Below are positions 34,301-44,998 of a DNA stretch of 64,000 nt, one piece after another (position 1 is the stretch's first letter; every line of letters starts with the position of its first letter). The stretch covers positions 1-64,000 of the forward strand of contig JAAGOF010000236.1 of assembly GCA_010645155.1 (NCBI GenBank), read 5' to 3'. The notes below the pieces were generated by a model that saw nothing but the letters and a program-made list of their open reading frames with translations, did not search any database and had not been told where the DNA came from. The position numbers and the translations under genes are program-made. This stretch comes from Tigriopus japonicus (lineage: Eukaryota > Arthropoda > Copepoda > Harpacticoida > Harpacticidae).

Positions 34301-37300
34301 TACTTTGGTTTTTAGAGTCTAAAGGCTGACCGCAACTAAACTTTTCAACAGGCATTGGACCTTATCTGCCATAAAATATGGCAGCGCTGGAAACTCGAAA
34401 TCCAATTTTATAACTATCGATGGAACTAGAAGTCGAACTAGTTCGAGTGTTGCCAAATGGGTCCCTGTTTAGGCTTTTTCAAAAAGCTCTAAACAATCGG
34501 CCCTTTTTAATAACCATGAACTTCCGGGTCAAAATGGCAGCACTCCCAGTTTGAAACGCATCACTACTAAAAAGGTGCTGTTGTGTCAATTTTGAACTAC
34601 ATTCTTCACAAAGCCAAAATCCGTTCAAGTAGTTGGACTGCTTAAGGGAACAAAACTGCCAACATGATCCCTTCCTTTGGAACCAGAAGTTGTTTTGTAT
34701 TTGCTTTGAAAATTTTGAGTTTTCTCATGATCAATAGCACTTGTCTATCAAATTAACACTGGGTGTATCAGTACTAGTTTTCCATACTAGTAGAGTGTGG
34801 GATAACGCGGATGACCATTTACAAAAGATCTCCTTGAGCTTTGTCCAGAATATGCCATTACATTTTCTATGGCCCTATGATCAGAATCGTGTCAGTGATT
34901 GGACAAAATTCTGTGAAGCAACAAATTTATGTTCAATAATGGGTTACAATACCAGGCAATCTCGTCCAAATGATCGTAAGTAAGATCGTAAGACACCAAA
35001 AGCAAAAGTGCCGTCCAAAATAGATATCACGACCCGTTCATGCAAGATTAATTCTGACCCCTGATTTAATTTGTTATGGAAAGTCGGCTACTCAGAAAAA
35101 ATGGCTCACTGGATCAGTAGATTTGAAAGGGGTTACGACCTCATTGTCATAATGTAACAGAGAGGAGATAAGTAGGGGATAAGTACAAGGTTGTCGCGAA
35201 TTGATTGAACGATCAGTAAAAACAAAATTCGATCAAAGCAATAAAATCCAAACGAAACGTACCCACTTGTGGTTTTAATGGCCATTCATTGGTTAGGCCT
35301 TCACAAAGTAGCGTTTATCAGTGTTAAAAAATGTTCTCTTTTTTGATGATACAAATGACACGACGCCAGGAACGTCATGATTATTACTCATAAAAAATTC
35401 TTAGCTCAAAGTATTTTAGCAAAGGCGACGATAAGTGAAGACAACCCTTTAAGTAAGGCGTTCTAGCAGGAGTGTTTGTTTCTTGGTCCAATCTCTATTG
35501 GAACCTTGTTTGATGCCCTGACCCGCCAATATTTGTTGCCGATAGACTTCCCTCAATTGATTAGACAAAGTTGGCTGTGGATCTCCGTCTTCGTGGAACT
35601 TTCTTCGTCATATCAAGTTTGAGGAACAGCAGTTCTGCTTTTACCGACCTTTTCCTTTCCCTTTTGTGAAGGGTGTGGCTTCGGGCACTTTTTCATGGAT
35701 GGGCACCAAATATTTGATGCCAGTAAGAGAAAGGCAAAGTAAACTAGACTTCAAACAGTTTGCTTAGACTACTTTTTTGGCATGTCTCGCTCGAAGTGCA
35801 TGAGTAAAATCTCACAGGATGAATTTCATTGGGAACGTTTTCTGATTCGCAAATGAGCAGATGCGAATTGTTCTTACATCTTGATTGAAGCCAAATCTTA
35901 ACAACACTATCATTAAGTACCATCAAGTGTGCTCATATTTGACCGTGGTAGGAAACATCACCTCCAAGGTCAATTTTCTTCATGGTCTCCATTCCACGTG
36001 ACATGAAAGCGTAGCAGCGCATTTCCCGGCGTTTCTTACGCGGATTGGCCCCAAGGAACTTAAGTAGTAGAACGCAGTCAACCTTTGTGTGCGTCGTCGT
36101 CACTCGAAAATACAGCCCAATCGAACCTTCTACACACCCCGGACAACACAAAGGTTGGTTGTTGGATGGAAGACTACCACCAAGACCAAGATCGGAAGAC
36201 GAGAGCAAGTATTTTTAGCTGCGCATTATGGTGGTAGTCGTAGTTGTAGTAGTAGTGTAGCAAGAAATAGTAAGAAACACAAGGTGGTGGAGGGGAGACA
36301 CGACGAGAAAGAGAGCTTATCCCAACCACACCACTAAGGTCGTTAACTTGATCGCCAAGAATAGAACGGGGCAACATGACGAAGGACGATCAAGGGTGGC
36401 TTGCTTTCGTCCTTTTCTGGGGTTGCCTCATTTGAGGCTCTCACTTCCTCGAGGGAGGAAGTTTCAATTGCTCGAGGGATTTGTGAGTTTGGCTTCCTAG
36501 CAAAACTTGACAATGGAAAAGATTCATAGCAAGTGTTGGTTAGTCTCCTATTGATTGGATCGGAAATGATCCTGAAAAACAGATTTCTTGGTTCCATATT
36601 TTGAGTGATCATTTGGACGAGATTGCTCTGAACGGAGATAAGTAAATATCACAGTGAGTGCGAAGTGTTTGGGTGATTTGATGGTTGAAGATCCTTCAAA
36701 ATCATCAACTGTCTTCTTCCCTAAAGTAGGTGGAACACTCAGTCTTGAAGCAAGAGACCCTACGAAAGGCTGGTGGTACAAGTTCACCCAGGGAAAGGTT
36801 GATCTTCCAAAAGCTGTCAAAAATATCAACTAATGCACCAAGCAAGTGTTTTCGTCAACCTAATCGAGTTGCAAGTTGGAAATCTTCTTGAATGACCGAG
36901 GAGGAGTGGGTGGCGGTTGGTTCGTTCCTTCTCCATTCTACATGGAGTGTGCAACGGACAACGAGCGTTGTTAGTCAAGGTGGATGGAGTTGGAAGGAAA
37001 CTCATTTCCAAGAAGCTGAAAAGACCCCGCAGGTAGACGAAGACAGTTTGTAGGCTCTTGCTCTGAATTCCTTGGCCCTCGTCGGCCTGATTTCCCCGTC
37101 CGTTGAAGCAAGGTCCTCTTCGATTTCGGCCTTTGGCCGTGAACCAGTGTTCATCATGGTGAAAAAGTTGGGAGTGCGTTGGTTGCCTGGCATTCCCTTC
37201 CTCGATGAGCCACGGGTCAGCCATGCTTTCGCTGGGCGAGATTTGCCCCCGATGACTCTGGAATCAGGAGGTAGAAAACCAGTTACCATGGGGTTTGAAA

Positions 37301-37888
37301 CCGCTCTAGTTCTCGTTCTGGCTCAAAATACAAATGTGAATCTGGCTGAGGGAAATACAGGTCAGTAATTCGCGAACCAAGATGGAATTAGCATGACTGT
37401 GGCATGCTCAAAGAACGCATAAGCACGTTTTTCTCTTTCATTTAGATTGAATGAATGTTGACAGTGCCTAAATACACGAATTTGAACCTCTCTTTTTAGA
37501 TCGCAATGTGGGCTTCACGGCCTTTGATATGTCTGGGCAGGGTCGCTACCGAAACTTATGGGAACACTACTACAAAGAGTGTCAGGGCATCGTGTTTGTG
37601 GTGGATTCCAGTGATAAACTCCGCATGGTAGTGGCCAAAGATGAGTTAGACATGTTGTTACAACATCCGGACATTCGATCGCGCAAAATTCCCATTCTGT
37701 TTTTTGCTAACAAAATGGACCAACGCGAATCCATGTCAAGTGTTAAAGTGTCTCAAACTTTGGGCCTAGAGCGCATAATGGACAAGCCTTGGCATATTTG
37801 TGCGAGTAATGCTGTCACCGGCGAAGGCCTCCATGAAGGAGTAGAATGGCTCACGGGACAAATCAAAGAAAACGTTGAACGCTCATAG
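31371..37888 (+). CDS. Arl6: ADP-ribosylation factor-like 6 (ARL6/BBS3)
   Basis: Two exons, 31371-31548 and 37500-37888, join in phase 1 to give 188 aa (human ARL6 is 186). ARL6 is the small GTPase that recruits the BBSome to membranes for ciliary protein trafficking. Seen: [12 protein letters not shown] amphipathic N-terminus with Gly2, P-loop GLDNSGKST, switch I Thr in [16 protein letters not shown] (the DxxGQ motif, specific ARL6 form DMSGQG), NKMD for guanine binding, and [10 protein letters not shown]. Across the junction the protein aligns without gaps to the family. The intron is 5951 bp, by far the longest in the window, and hosts a hAT element. A candidate 5' acceptor TCTTAATAG ends at 31341. 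A cilium gene implies an animal with ciliated cells. Confidence 0.96.
31549..33325. other. ARL6 intron, first part
   Basis: Intron sequence between the donor AAAA|GTAGGC and the hAT element. It is AT-rich, with no alternative exon or RNA gene recognised. Confidence 0.5.
33327..34254. mobile_element. hAT element 'TAATTAC' type, copy 1 (in ARL6 intron)
   Basis: It begins CAGGGATGGGGAGTAATTA and ends TAATTGACCCAACTCTG, homologous to the ends of the copy at 38854-40026. Flanks are near-identical 8-mers, CAAGAAAG (33318-33325) and CAAGAAAC (34255-34262), with one extra G at the left junction. About five 31-bp tandem units carrying 'tttttgggcgaagtaattgt' lie at about 33390-33560. No coding potential. 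Confidence 0.85.
34263..37499. other. ARL6 intron, second part, with an unrecognised GC-richer block
   Basis: No gene identified. The block at about 35930-37370 is GC-richer than the rest of the intron and shows several overlapping open frames of 60-132 codons on the minus strand and one of 98 codons on the plus strand. None has a motif I recognise. It could be an old transposon body or an unrecognised exon. Confidence 0.4.
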
Positions 37889-37977
37889 AGGATTGAATAA
37901 CGCTCATTGTCGCGGGCCAGAGACTAAAGAAACAAACGACAGGAGCTCATGACGATGATGATGATGATGATGACAAC

Positions 37978-37983
37978 AATAAA
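37978..37983 (+). terminator. Poly(A) signal AATAAA
   Basis: AATAAA lies about 90 nt after the ARL6 stop codon, following a short (GAT)n run. It is the likely end of the ARL6 transcript, and of UBE2K if the two share one precursor. Confidence 0.65.
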
Positions 37984-38845
37984 TTTGATCATCGTTGTAT
38001 CCGTCTATTGTGCATTGCTACCGTCCAGTGCTACCGTCCATTGTGCTTCAAATGTGTACAATTTCAAAGATGCACATAATACAAGAAAATTCGTCTAGTA
38101 CTTAGCGTTCAAAAACTGGATCAAGCAAAATTGCCGGTATCGATCGAAAATCGTTGGGTCCATATTTTGATTTGTTGAACCCGGCAACTTTTTGAAGCGG
38201 ACATGCCTGAAAGCCTCAAAACATATGTGGAATACAAACTGATTTCAAAGCAATTAGTCACCACTTACAAATGAGGCCATTGTGATTACAAGCTGTGTCA
38301 TTCCGTAAAGATAAGTAGGTGGCATTGATTAATTCGGGTGACTCATAGCACGGTTACTTGATTTTTCGGCCTTTATTTTCATCGTTGGCACCATGTCAAT
38401 TGACCCAATCAAAGATGAAATTTCAAAATTGATCGCAAAGAAAGCCTGATGATATGGGACAACTTGAACTTTTAGTAAAAAGTGTGCATATCTGGTTTGC
38501 TTTGAGAGCCACTTTGGTAAATTTCAATTGTTTACGCCTTTATTTGGGACTTTGAGCATTGAATTTGAATACATATGTTTTGATAATCGAAAATTCACGT
38601 TCCCATTCATGAATGCAGGACATAAACCATTCAATGATGTATTTAAGGTACAATAGAAGATCTCTTGGTTTAGACATAAGAAGAGCAGAGAGAGTCTTGA
38701 TTATAGTATATTATATTTTATTCTCTGACACAGAAATGTGTATATGAAATAATTTGGCAATATCACCGATTGGGTGAAGTCAAAATATTTTTTTTCTTTC
38801 TTGAAACTATTAATTTTTTGAAGTTTGAACTACTTCTGGAAGTGT
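37984..38845. other. Intergenic
   Basis: AT-rich; nothing recognised. Confidence 0.4.
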
Positions 38846-38853
38846 GTTCCAAT

Positions 38854-40026
38854 CAGGGTTGGGGAGTAATTGTAATTGCAATTACAATTACGTAATTTCA
38901 ATTACATGTAATTGTAATTAATTACATTTTTGGGCCAAGTAATTGTAATTAATTACATATTTGCCATGTAATTGACGAATTTTCATTTACAAATTACCAA
39001 TTACTTTTTACTTGCAAAACAATTATTTTGTCAGCAATTTGCGGTCAATGTGATGCCACTAACAGGTAGCTTTTGTTACAAAACACACCTAAGCTATGAT
39101 GTTTAAATACTTTTAAACTAAAATAGCTTTTGACCATGATTTTTGTGTCAGGAGATAGGGTTTTTCACAACTAAGGGCAGACAAATGGGATGGAAAAATA
39201 AAATTTTGAAACATCGTCATACTTGATATATGTGTATAAAGTTCGTGCTTTCTGGAAAAGAAAAATATGCGTTGTGGTTCATGGCATAATAGCTTTGATA
39301 TTTAAGCCCGTTCATAAACCTTTGGTTTTTGTAAATCACTATTTCATATTAACCTTTCAGGCATGATAAGTTGCCAGTTGGTGCATCGCCATTTAAAAAT
39401 GGCACATCTGTTTATTTTTCATCGTTTTAAAAAGGCAAAAGGGTGAAAGAGACGGAAGGATTGTAATTGACATGTAATTGACATGTAATTGTCATGTAAT
39501 TATCATGTAATTGACATGTAATTATCATGTAATTGGCATGTAATTGTCATGTAATTATCATGTAATTGACATGTAATTATCATGTAATTGACATGTAATT
39601 ATCATGTAATTGACATGTAATTATCATGTAATTGACATGTAATTATCATGTAATTGACATGTAATTATCATGTAATTGACATGTAATTATCATGTTATTG
39701 ACATGTAATTATCATGTTATTGACATGTAATTATCATGTTATTGACATGTAATTATCATGTAATTATCATGTAATTGACATGTAATTATCATGTAATTGA
39801 CATGTAATTGTCATCTAATTATCATGTAATTGACATGTAATTATCATGTAATTGACATGTAATTATCATGTAATTGACATGTAATTATCATGTAATTGAC
39901 ATGTAATTGGAATTGAAGTCAATTACATTTTCGAATGATGTAATTGTAATTGTAATTAATTACATTTTTCGACAAAGTAATTGTAATTGTAATTAAATAC
40001 ATTTTTAAGTAATTGACCCAATTCTG
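38854..40026. mobile_element. hAT element 'TAATTAC' type, copy 2
   Basis: It begins CAGGGTTGGGGAGTAATTG and ends AATTGACCCAATTCTG, flanked by a perfect 8-bp duplication GTTCCAAT (38846-38853 and 40027-40034). The subterminal DNA is dominated by GTAATTAC-like words in both orientations. It shares its central 500 bp ('tgaccatgatttttgtgtcagg', 'gttcataaacctttggtttt' and similar) with copy 1. A 22-bp satellite has expanded inside it. No transposase frame. Confidence 0.95.
39463..39909. repeat. 22-bp satellite inside the hAT element
   Basis: About twenty copies of 'atcatgtaattgacatgtaa' plus two bases. The unit is itself an imperfect palindrome around CATG. The corresponding place in copy 1 has only two or three such words, so the array expanded after the copies separated. 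Confidence 0.95.
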
Positions 40027-40079
40027 GTTCCAATCTTTGGCCACTCTTGCAGAAAAGAAATTTCTTCTTATCTCTTATC

Positions 40080-40830
40080 ACTTTCGAATGACAATGTCCG
40101 TTTTGGTTGAGCTTCTTGCGACCCTGGGATTAGTGGCTCTGCACCGCTCTGCACAGTCATAACTGAGACCCTTCATGCCATTGATCATCCTGGTAAATTT
40201 TCTTTGGATAGCCTCGATCCACAGAGTTCCTAGAGAGGAGACGCTAGGGCAGACAGGCCTAACATTTTGTTGGACAATTTTCAGGCCCCAGCTGACCTTT
40301 GGCTGTGACGTTTTCCAATCAGTTGTGCCCAGTTCGTTTGTAGGGTTGAAGTCATGGTCACTTGTTCTGCCTTAAAATGCCCCAATCGTTCAGGGCCTGT
40401 CAAGAATAGCCCGTCAGACCAGAGGCAAGATTCTGCACGTTAACTTCACATTATTTAATCGCAACATTTCAAAACGAGCACAACTTTGGCATGAAGGGAA
40501 ATTCGTTTGTTTGGGCGCAACTTAGGTAATAATCTTCGGAAATATCAAGTTTTAACGTGCAACCTTTGCTCTTCAACAGCCGTAACTCTTCCAACAAAAT
40601 TTTCCGTATATCCGCCCTGTACCTCGATCTAATTAATATCCTTCTTCAGGTAGGGAGCCCAAACAACACCTCCATAATCCAAGTGGGGTAGGATGTATGT
40701 TTGGTACAATTTCATCATAATTTCACCTCTATGCCATCATCTCTATGCTTGAAACTCCTCCAGATTTGTCCCATGATTCGATGGCAGGTGAGAGAGGCCT
40801 TTTGGCAATGCTTGTCATGCTTATGGTCAG
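40080..40830 (-). pseudogene. Non-LTR retrotransposon ORF2 relic
   Basis: On the minus strand, YQTYILPHLDYGGVVWAPYL then KKDIN (about 40620-40715) is the block just after the RT catalytic core in many non-LTR elements. At about 40140-40290 lies EAIQRKFTRMINGMKGLSY, the block that normally follows within 15-20 residues. Here some 330 bp of unrelated sequence separates them, so the copy is interrupted as well as frameshifted. Confidence 0.75.
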
Positions 40831-41801
40831 GTTTTGTTATTTTTTCTTAAGGTTTTATTTGATGAAGTTGGGCTTCAAAGTGAATTAAAGCAGAATATTC
40901 TTTCTTTAACGTTTTGCTCAATCTTAAGCAAAGAAATAAATGTCTTTTGGGATAAGTGGAAGAATGCCAGTCACTTGTATGTATGTTTTTACTCGTAGGT
41001 AGTTTGTTACTTTTCAGAGATTAAATGGAGAGGAAGTCCATATGAAGTAAAAGAAAGAAGTTAAAGGCAACAAAAACGAAAAAGAAAGATGAGTCTACTC
41101 CGCTTCACTTTCAAGACGGAATTACAAAAAATATCATTTTATCAGCTTGTTTCCTCAATTTTGAAGCAAGGAAGTAGTCATCCCTATGAAGTAATAAAGA
41201 GTAACTATCGAGTTTTTTATTTTTATTTTTAGCGTTATTTCTGAGATTTGATTGCGATCAAGTTCAAAACAAGATTTAAAAAGAGAAACAAAACTGGATG
41301 AGATGGGCTTTAAAACATGCAGATATGTTCAGCTCTTGCCAATTTTAAGGCCAAAATTTTTGCCACCACACCGAGAAGCTCTCATAGACAATTTGTCAGG
41401 TAGCTGACCAGAATTAAGTCCTGGATCACAAAAGATTAAATATTTTCATAGTTTCAAAACGGAGAATCATGGAGACTTATTCTTGCTGATAAAAATATTT
41501 TTGATTGCCTTGAATTGTTTTTGGACGTGTCACGCCAACCCATACCGCACGTGATGTAAACCCCTGCTCACCAAAATTGCCTCAACTTTTTTGTTGTCTC
41601 AATAGAAGAAAAAACTTTATCACATACGTAACTTCATTTGAAAAGGTCATATTTCCAAAAAATAACAAGTGTCGTTAACTCTGAATTTCGTCATGAGGGG
41701 TACTTGATAGACCTGATCTTTGAAATGGATCTTAAACAATTAGTACTATCATGATTGGTCATTGATGAAAAGATTTGAACATTGTTTTCCAATATCACAT
41801 T
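40831..41801. other. Intergenic
   Basis: AT-rich; no element, RNA gene or poly(A) signal recognised downstream of UAP1. Confidence 0.4.
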
Positions 41802-43244
41802 TTAAAGGCAGATCGGAGGTTCGAGGAATCGCCCCTGAACAAGATGTTCCAATTTTTCTCCGGCATACGAAGTCAACGGTGAGATTTCGCACACCACACT
41901 CGAAGAATCTAGAGCCGGACCATTGGCAGGCTCTGTAGTGACAATTTTCCCCCCAGCTCGCTCAACAAATTTGCGGTGCAAACTAAAGACGGCCTCCCTC
42001 GCCGTCGTAGGCGTGTCCTTTTTTCCAAGGCCGTCGGCATTTTTCAGCGGACTGAACTCCTCGTCCCTCCGACACTCCCAAACTAGGAACGAATTAGAGA
42101 ATTGGAACACGTCGAATACGAATTTTTCCAATTTGATTCCATTGGGCTCTGTTGGTTGCACAACGCGTCCATCTGCCAAATGAGGGATCTTTTTTTTGGC
42201 CACGTGTTGGGGAAGGGCTTTTAAGATTTCATCTGAACAAACTCGGCTTAAGAAGTCGACCGCAAAAAAATGGTTGCAAATATTTCCGGCTCGGAACGTT
42301 AGTTTCCCGTCGGGATTTCGTAGTTCCGATGTTTCCACGCTAATTTCACTATACTCGACGACTTGTACTTTTCCATCGATTCGAGCTACCACGCCCACGG
42401 CCTCCTCGGGAAAGGATTTTTCCACCACCTTATTGGCCGACTCCACGCCACTTTGAATGCATTTGCCCATAAAGTAAGGATCCGCCATTTTCACCAGCAC
42501 ATTGTCCACGCAGTAAACGTGAACGTACTTGATGCCTCGTCTCATCATATCCTTCAGAATTCCTTCATGTCGCAACGCCCAGTAGAGACCTCCATTGCCA
42601 TCGGGAGCTCGAGCAACTCGTTTGGGTGAAGCCAGCAGAATTCGCCCTTGAAAGTCGTAACAAGGGACCATTCGTTGCTCGAAAAGCACCAAATTATCCT
42701 TGTTCATCCCGAAGTAGTCGTTCTCGGCGAAGAACTTGGCAGTGGGTTCTTTGGTGTGTTCGCTCGTCATGATGTACAACGGTAACTTTGCCGTCACTCC
42801 ACTCATCTGTTCAAGTTTGAGTATCCTCTCGACTTGGATCTGATACAGGGTTTTCTTCGAAGGCAACCCGATGTTGAACATGCCCTTCGGATCAGGGGAT
42901 CCTAATCGTGTGCCTTGACCCCCTGCCAAGCAAATAACGCCCACTGTTCCTTTGGCAATTGCGTCCAAAGCCACCCGTTCCAAATCTTGCAACTCTTCAG
43001 CGGATGTGGAGTTGAGAGAGAAGTAGTGGCTTTCTTCGATGGGACTCATCTTGTCATCGATGGATTCCAAGTCTTCTGGGGGCTTTTGAGTGGCCTTCTG
43101 AAAGCTTTCGTGGCATTCTTGAAAATTAATGCTCTTAATATCCTCCAACAAGGGTTGTTGCTCGAACGATGACAGTCCATCCACGAATTGTGTCAAGTGG
43201 GATTGATGAAATTGATCACATGTTCGTCTATTTCCGTCTTCCAT
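41802..43244 (-). CDS. Uap1: UDP-N-acetylhexosamine pyrophosphorylase
   Basis: A single exon of 480 aa from ATG 43244 (family 480-520 aa; Drosophila mummy is similar in size). The enzyme makes UDP-GlcNAc from GlcNAc-1-phosphate and UTP in the cytosol, the precursor for chitin, N-glycans and GPI anchors. Seen: the nucleotide-binding signature ICLAGGQGTRLG at about 104-115 with SPDPKGMF after it, PLYIMTSEHT, PDGNGGLYWAL, YVHVYCVDNVL (Asp of the metal site), GNICNHFF and EKFVFDVF. The frame extends 19 codons upstream of ATG 43244 without an ATG; the pyrimidine-rich acceptor-like CTTCTTTTTCAAACCTCAG ends five bases before the ATG, which supports this start. No intron interrupts the coding region. 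Confidence 0.97.
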   Translation of the reverse strand: MEDGNRRTCDQFHQSHLTQFVDGLSSFEQQPLLEDIKSINFQECHESFQKATQKPPEDLESIDDKMSPIEESHYFSLNSTSAEELQDLERVALDAIAKGTVGVICLAGGQGTRLGSPDPKGMFNIGLPSKKTLYQIQVERILKLEQMSGVTAKLPLYIMTSEHTKEPTAKFFAENDYFGMNKDNLVLFEQRMVPCYDFQGRILLASPKRVARAPDGNGGLYWALRHEGILKDMMRRGIKYVHVYCVDNVLVKMADPYFMGKCIQSGVESANKVVEKSFPEEAVGVVARIDGKVQVVEYSEISVETSELRNPDGKLTFRAGNICNHFFAVDFLSRVCSDEILKALPQHVAKKKIPHLADGRVVQPTEPNGIKLEKFVFDVFQFSNSFLVWECRRDEEFSPLKNADGLGKKDTPTTAREAVFSLHRKFVERAGGKIVTTEPANGPALDSSSVVCEISPLTSYAGEKLEHLVQGRFLEPPICL

Positions 43245-43594
43245 TTCGCCTGAGGTTTGAAAAAGAAGTGGGGAGGTTTCTAAAACAAGCGACACATACA
43301 AGCAACACCGTCGGCGTCAATAGCGCACGTAAACTCCAATCGCAGACACGGTGAAAAGTCCCGACCGCATAAGCCTCAAAACTGTCAAATCAGCAATGAC
43401 TTCTCCACACCGCTACAGGGCTGATAAAAACTCGAGTCACCTTTTCGGCAAGACGAAAGGTTTGTTTAGGAGTTCAACCACTGATGCAAACGTGTACTAG
43501 GAACGCACGGCTACGGCTACCTCCGTGTCTTCCGCTACCCTCACGGTGCGGTGCCAACCAAGCACACTTTTGCCATAAAGCAAGAAGAGGCTCT

Positions 43595-43628
<34 letters not shown>

Positions 43629-44998
43629 TTCCCTGGGAGAAAGAAGGAGCCACATTGTCATGAAATGATTGCTCGTCCATCCGTGCCTAGTAGCCGCCTT
43701 CTCTTTCCCTCCGCTTTCGCCAGTAGCAGAGTCAAGTTTCCAAGCCATCGTACTGTCGTACATCGGCCTGTTGGTCGAGCCATGGATATACTTACAGCAT
43801 GGATATACTTACAGAAGAGGATGCGAAGACAGCTGTTTGTTGTTGTTTTTGAGAGCCCAATGAGGCCCTCTGGAGTGAACGATAGGGAAGTGTTATGGAC
43901 TCAATATTCAATATTTTATACTACATCAGTGAACAAATTGTCTAGACATCATTCTAGTTTGTGTTTCTGTCTCTTAGAGATAATTAAATGCAACCCACTC
44001 TTGGGTAAATCACGTTCACCACTCATTATCAACCCTATTCAACTTATCCTGAAATACCAATGGTTTCAGATTATAAGTACCAAACAACACCATCAAAGCG
44101 AAGAATACAGTGCTCCATGAGAGTGATCTGTTCTTCACTGCATTCTGCATGAATAATCAGTGTGAGGGAATCATCAACAACTCAACTATTAGTTGACAAA
44201 AAAATTGTTTAATCTCGTGCTTCCTCTCGGTTTGGCTGATCAAAATGTTGATATTTGGCATCTAATGGATTTCAAGGATTTCAGACGATAAAATGCTGAC
44301 TAAAAATGATGTTTTTATGGGGAAGAGTGTGGATACTGTGGCTGTGAGTTTCATTGTTAATAACATGGCCACAGTTTTCTAAAAAGACGCCCAATCTTCA
44401 TGAAACTTGTTCGAAGTATAACTGAACTCGTTGTCTGAAGTTGGTATTATTATATTTAAGTTACATATGCATTTATTCGAGATCCATTCTCCATTTTGTG
44501 CGAGATATTGGTCTGAAGGAGCTCAGTCTTGACTAATTCCCGAGAACAGAAAGCAGCATTATAAAAATGAATGGTAGGAAAAGGAGCGCTATCTAATGCT
44601 GCAACAATGTTCTGAAGCGATGTTTGCTATCAAACACCTATTTCTATCGTTTTTTGGCAATTTCGTTCAAATTCACTGCAGAGCCGCACCGTTTTAAGGG
44701 CATCATTGGGCTACGCGTCAGCTGAAGTTCGCGTCCTGTGGTGAGAGGTTCCTGGTCGAGCTAAGCAAGAAAGCCTCGTCTGAGACAGTACACAAAGCAC
44801 TCACGATCGACGTCATAGCGTAACTATCGTGAAAAAGAAATATGCGATCGAGGTCGAATCTTTCGATTCAAATCCAGGCGCCGGAGCAAGATTTAGAAGA
44901 GCACATGTTCTCTCAAATTATCTATTCATCACGAAGCTTATACATTTTTCCAAGTGTTGACCTTATACACAATCATCTTGTCGAGGAACGGTGGTAAA
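43245..44998. other. Region between MCM2 and UAP1
   Basis: Holds a (CTTT)n microsatellite (about 43594-43628) and an exact 17-bp tandem duplication ending in ACTTACAG (43781-43797 and 43798-43814). I see no gene. A tRNA-like TTCGATTCAAATCC near 44866 lacks a matching A box and acceptor stem. Confidence 0.5.

Noticed and set aside
44800..44885. tRNA-like TTCGATTCAAATCC
   Set aside because: No matching A box, anticodon arm or 7-bp acceptor stem could be drawn.
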